Source of the DNA: Arenicella sp.
GTDB lineage: Bacteria; Pseudomonadota; Gammaproteobacteria; Arenicellales; Arenicellaceae
Reading direction: 5' to 3'
DNA length: 7,707 bases
NCBI GenBank assembly: GCA_023299895.1
Contig: JALZWI010000184.1
Location: 1 to 7,707 of the forward strand
Position numbers and translations under genes: made by a program
Shown: positions 5,749 through 7,707 of the stretch, piece after piece
Numbering within the stretch: the stretch's first letter is position 1
Layout: the number at the start of each line of letters is the position of its first letter
Notes under the pieces: generated by a model
The model's input: the letters and a program-made list of their open reading frames with translations, nothing else
Told to the model about the DNA's origin: nothing
Databases searched by the model: none

Positions 5749-7707
5749 ATGTTAGAAGCATACCGTGAGCATGTAGCTGAACGTGCAAAAATGGGAATCG
5801 TGCCAGAGCCATTAAACGCAGAACAAGTTGCTGATCTGATCGAGTTATTGAAAAATCCTCCGTCTGGCGAAGAAGATTTTTTGATGGAACTATTCACCGA
5901 TCGAGTACCTGCCGGTGTTGACCAAGCTGCTTATGTCAAAGCTAGTTTTCTTGCGGCGATTACCATAGGAGAGGTATCGTCACCATTAATCAGTGATGAG
6001 CGAGCGACTGAAATTCTTGGCACTATGTTAGGCGGTTATAATATTGAGCCATTAATAGCAGCGCTTGATAATGACAAGCTTGCTGATGAAGCGGCGACCT
6101 CACTATCTCACACATTATTAATGTTTGATGCTTTTCATGATGTTAAAGAAAAAGCCGATGCTGGCAATGGTTATGCTAAAAAGGTAGTGCAATCGTGGGC
6201 GGATGCCGAATGGTTTACGTCTAAGCCAAGGTTGGCAGATAAAATTACGGTTACTGTTTTTATGGTACCTGGTGAGACTAATACTGATGACTTATCACCC
6301 GCCCCGGATGCGTGGTCACGCCCAGATATTCCACTACATGCTCTAGCGATGCTAAAAATGCCACGTAATGGTTTTGATGTGAATGGTGATCCGCTTGGTA
6401 AAATTGAAGAGCTTAAAAAGAAAGGTCACCCAGTAGCCTACGTAGGCGATGTGGTTGGTACGGGCTCATCACGTAAGTCGGCAACCAATTCTGTGTTATG
6501 GACAATGGGCGATGATATTCCGCATATACCGAATAAGCGCGCAGGCGGGTACTGTTTTGGTAATAAGATTGCACCTATTTTCTATAACACCATGGAAGAT
6601 TCTGGCGCATTGCCAATCGAGATGGATGTCTCAAAATTAGAAATGGGCGATGTTATTGACGTCTTCCCCTATGAAGGCGTTGTTAAGCGTAATGGTACAG
6701 ACGAGGTGATTTCAACTTTTGAATTAAAGACCCAAGTCTTATTAGACGAAGTTCAAGCTGGTGGTCGTATTCCTCTAATCATTGGTCGTGGGTTAACAAC
6801 ACGTGCACGCGAAGCGTTAGATTTGCCTGCTTCTGAGTTGTTCCGTTTACCTGAACCAGTTAATGAGACGGGTAAAGGTTACACCTTAGCGCAAAAAATG
6901 GTCGGCAAGGCTTGTGGTATTCCAGGTGTTCGCCCAGAACAATACTGTGAACCTAAAATGACCACAGTTGGTTCGCAAGATACGACTGGACCTATGACTC
7001 GAGATGAGTTGAAAGACTTAGCTTGTTTAGGTTTTTCGGCTGACTTGACGATGCAATCTTTCTGTCATACCGCAGCGTATCCAAAACCAGTAGATGTAGT
7101 AACGCACGCTAATTTACCAGACTTTATAATGAATCGCGGTGGTGTGTCATTAAAGCCAGGCGATGGCATTATTCATTCGTGGTTAAACCGTATGTTATTG
7201 CCTGATACTGTCGGTACGGGTGGTGATTCACATACGCGTTTCCCGATTGGTATTTCATTTCCAGCTGGTTCTGGTTTAGTTGCATTTGCCGCGGCAACTG
7301 GGGTTATGCCTCTCGATATGCCTGAATCTGTGTTAGTGCGCTTCAAAGGTAAAATGCAACCAGGCATTACATTGCGCGACTTAGTTCATGCGATTCCTTA
7401 TTACGCAATCAAAAATGGTTTGTTGACGGTCGAAAAAGAAGGCAAGAAAAACATTTTCTCTGGTCGTATCTTAGAAATTGAAGGCCTGCCTGAGTTAAAG
7501 GTTGAGCAAGCTTTTGAGTTAGCCGATGCTTCAGCAGAACGTTCGGCAGGTGGTTGTACGATTAAACTTAACAAAGAACCAATTGCCGAATACATTACCT
7601 CAAATATCACTATGCTTAAGTGGATGATCTCAGAAGGTTATGGCGATGTTCGTACTATTACTCGACGGATCAGAGGTATGGAAGAGTGGTTAGCTAATCC
7701 TGAGTTG
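5749..7707 (+). CDS. acnB: bifunctional aconitate hydratase 2 / 2-methylisocitrate dehydratase, N-terminal 653 residues (3' end outside window)
   Basis: AcnB interconverts citrate and isocitrate through cis-aconitate in the TCA cycle and also acts on 2-methylcitrate-pathway intermediates. Its apo form binds mRNA in E. coli. The frame is open without interruption from ATG 5749 to the window edge, about three quarters of the usual 865 residues. The order is the AcnB-specific HEAT-like N-terminal domain (MLEAYREHV to about 165), the swivel domain (about 167-390, with [19 protein letters not shown] before the loop [11 protein letters not shown], 237-247), then the aconitase catalytic core with [11 protein letters not shown] (410-420) and [11 protein letters not shown] (489-499). 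R191, S240-R242, Q410-T412 and S494 align with what I recall as E. coli substrate contacts. The three cluster-ligand cysteines (E. coli C710, C769, C772) would lie beyond the window and cannot be checked. The start is supported by AGAGGA (5735-5740) eight bases upstream. The domain order distinguishes it from AcnA. Confidence 0.97.
   Translation, partial: MLEAYREHVAERAKMGIVPEPLNAEQVADLIELLKNPPSGEEDFLMELFTDRVPAGVDQAAYVKASFLAAITIGEVSSPLISDERATEILGTMLGGYNIEPLIAALDNDKLADEAATSLSHTLLMFDAFHDVKEKADAGNGYAKKVVQSWADAEWFTSKPRLADKITVTVFMVPGETNTDDLSPAPDAWSRPDIPLHALAMLKMPRNGFDVNGDPLGKIEELKKKGHPVAYVGDVVGTGSSRKSATNSVLWTMGDDIPHIPNKRAGGYCFGNKIAPIFYNTMEDSGALPIEMDVSKLEMGDVIDVFPYEGVVKRNGTDEVISTFELKTQVLLDEVQAGGRIPLIIGRGLTTRAREALDLPASELFRLPEPVNETGKGYTLAQKMVGKACGIPGVRPEQYCEPKMTTVGSQDTTGPMTRDELKDLACLGFSADLTMQSFCHTAAYPKPVDVVTHANLPDFIMNRGGVSLKPGDGIIHSWLNRMLLPDTVGTGGDSHTRFPIGISFPAGSGLVAFAAATGVMPLDMPESVLVRFKGKMQPGITLRDLVHAIPYYAIKNGLLTVEKEGKKNIFSGRILEIEGLPELKVEQAFELADASAERSAGGCTIKLNKEPIAEYITSNITMLKWMISEGYGDVRTITRRIRGMEEWLANPEL

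Overview
The window is chromosomal, gene-dense DNA of a gammaproteobacterium. It is moderately AT-rich and holds seven protein genes, two of them cut by the window edges. The gammaproteobacterial assignment rests on three points: an iron-sulfur DinG-family helicase of the YoaA type lies directly upstream of tsaB, as in enterobacteria; a CorB/YfjD-type transporter is present; and a bifunctional aconitase AcnB matches the enterobacterial protein closely. I cannot name the genus. A free-living, perhaps marine, lineage is a guess only.

Layout. Positions 1-416 hold the C-terminal part of dTDP-4-dehydrorhamnose reductase (rfbD/rmlD), so a dTDP-rhamnose (surface polysaccharide) locus probably ends here. 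Positions 462-2453 encode the YoaA-like helicase, and its last codons overlap the start of tsaB (to 3153), which works in tRNA t6A modification. All three genes are on the + strand. Positions 3162-4204 hold two minus-strand genes for exported proteins of unknown function: a cysteine-containing lipoprotein, then a small secreted protein. They converge on tsaB with only 8 bp between the stop codons. Positions 4339-5592 (minus) encode a CorB/YfjD-type CNNM/CBS-domain membrane protein that starts with TTG. A 156-bp divergent intergenic region separates it from acnB (+), which starts at 5749 and runs off the window after 653 codons.

The genes form several unrelated housekeeping units: DNA repair plus tRNA modification, ion transport, and the TCA cycle. 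The most unusual sequence is the yfjD-acnB intergenic region. It holds back-to-back promoter candidates, a CRP-like site, a 12-of-13 inverted repeat whose left arm covers the predicted acnB -10 box, and a small hairpin in the acnB leader. The two exported proteins are the only genes without a recognisable function. I see no mobile element, CRISPR array, RNA gene, defence system or clearly new multi-gene system. The longest gene-free stretch is the 156-bp region described above.
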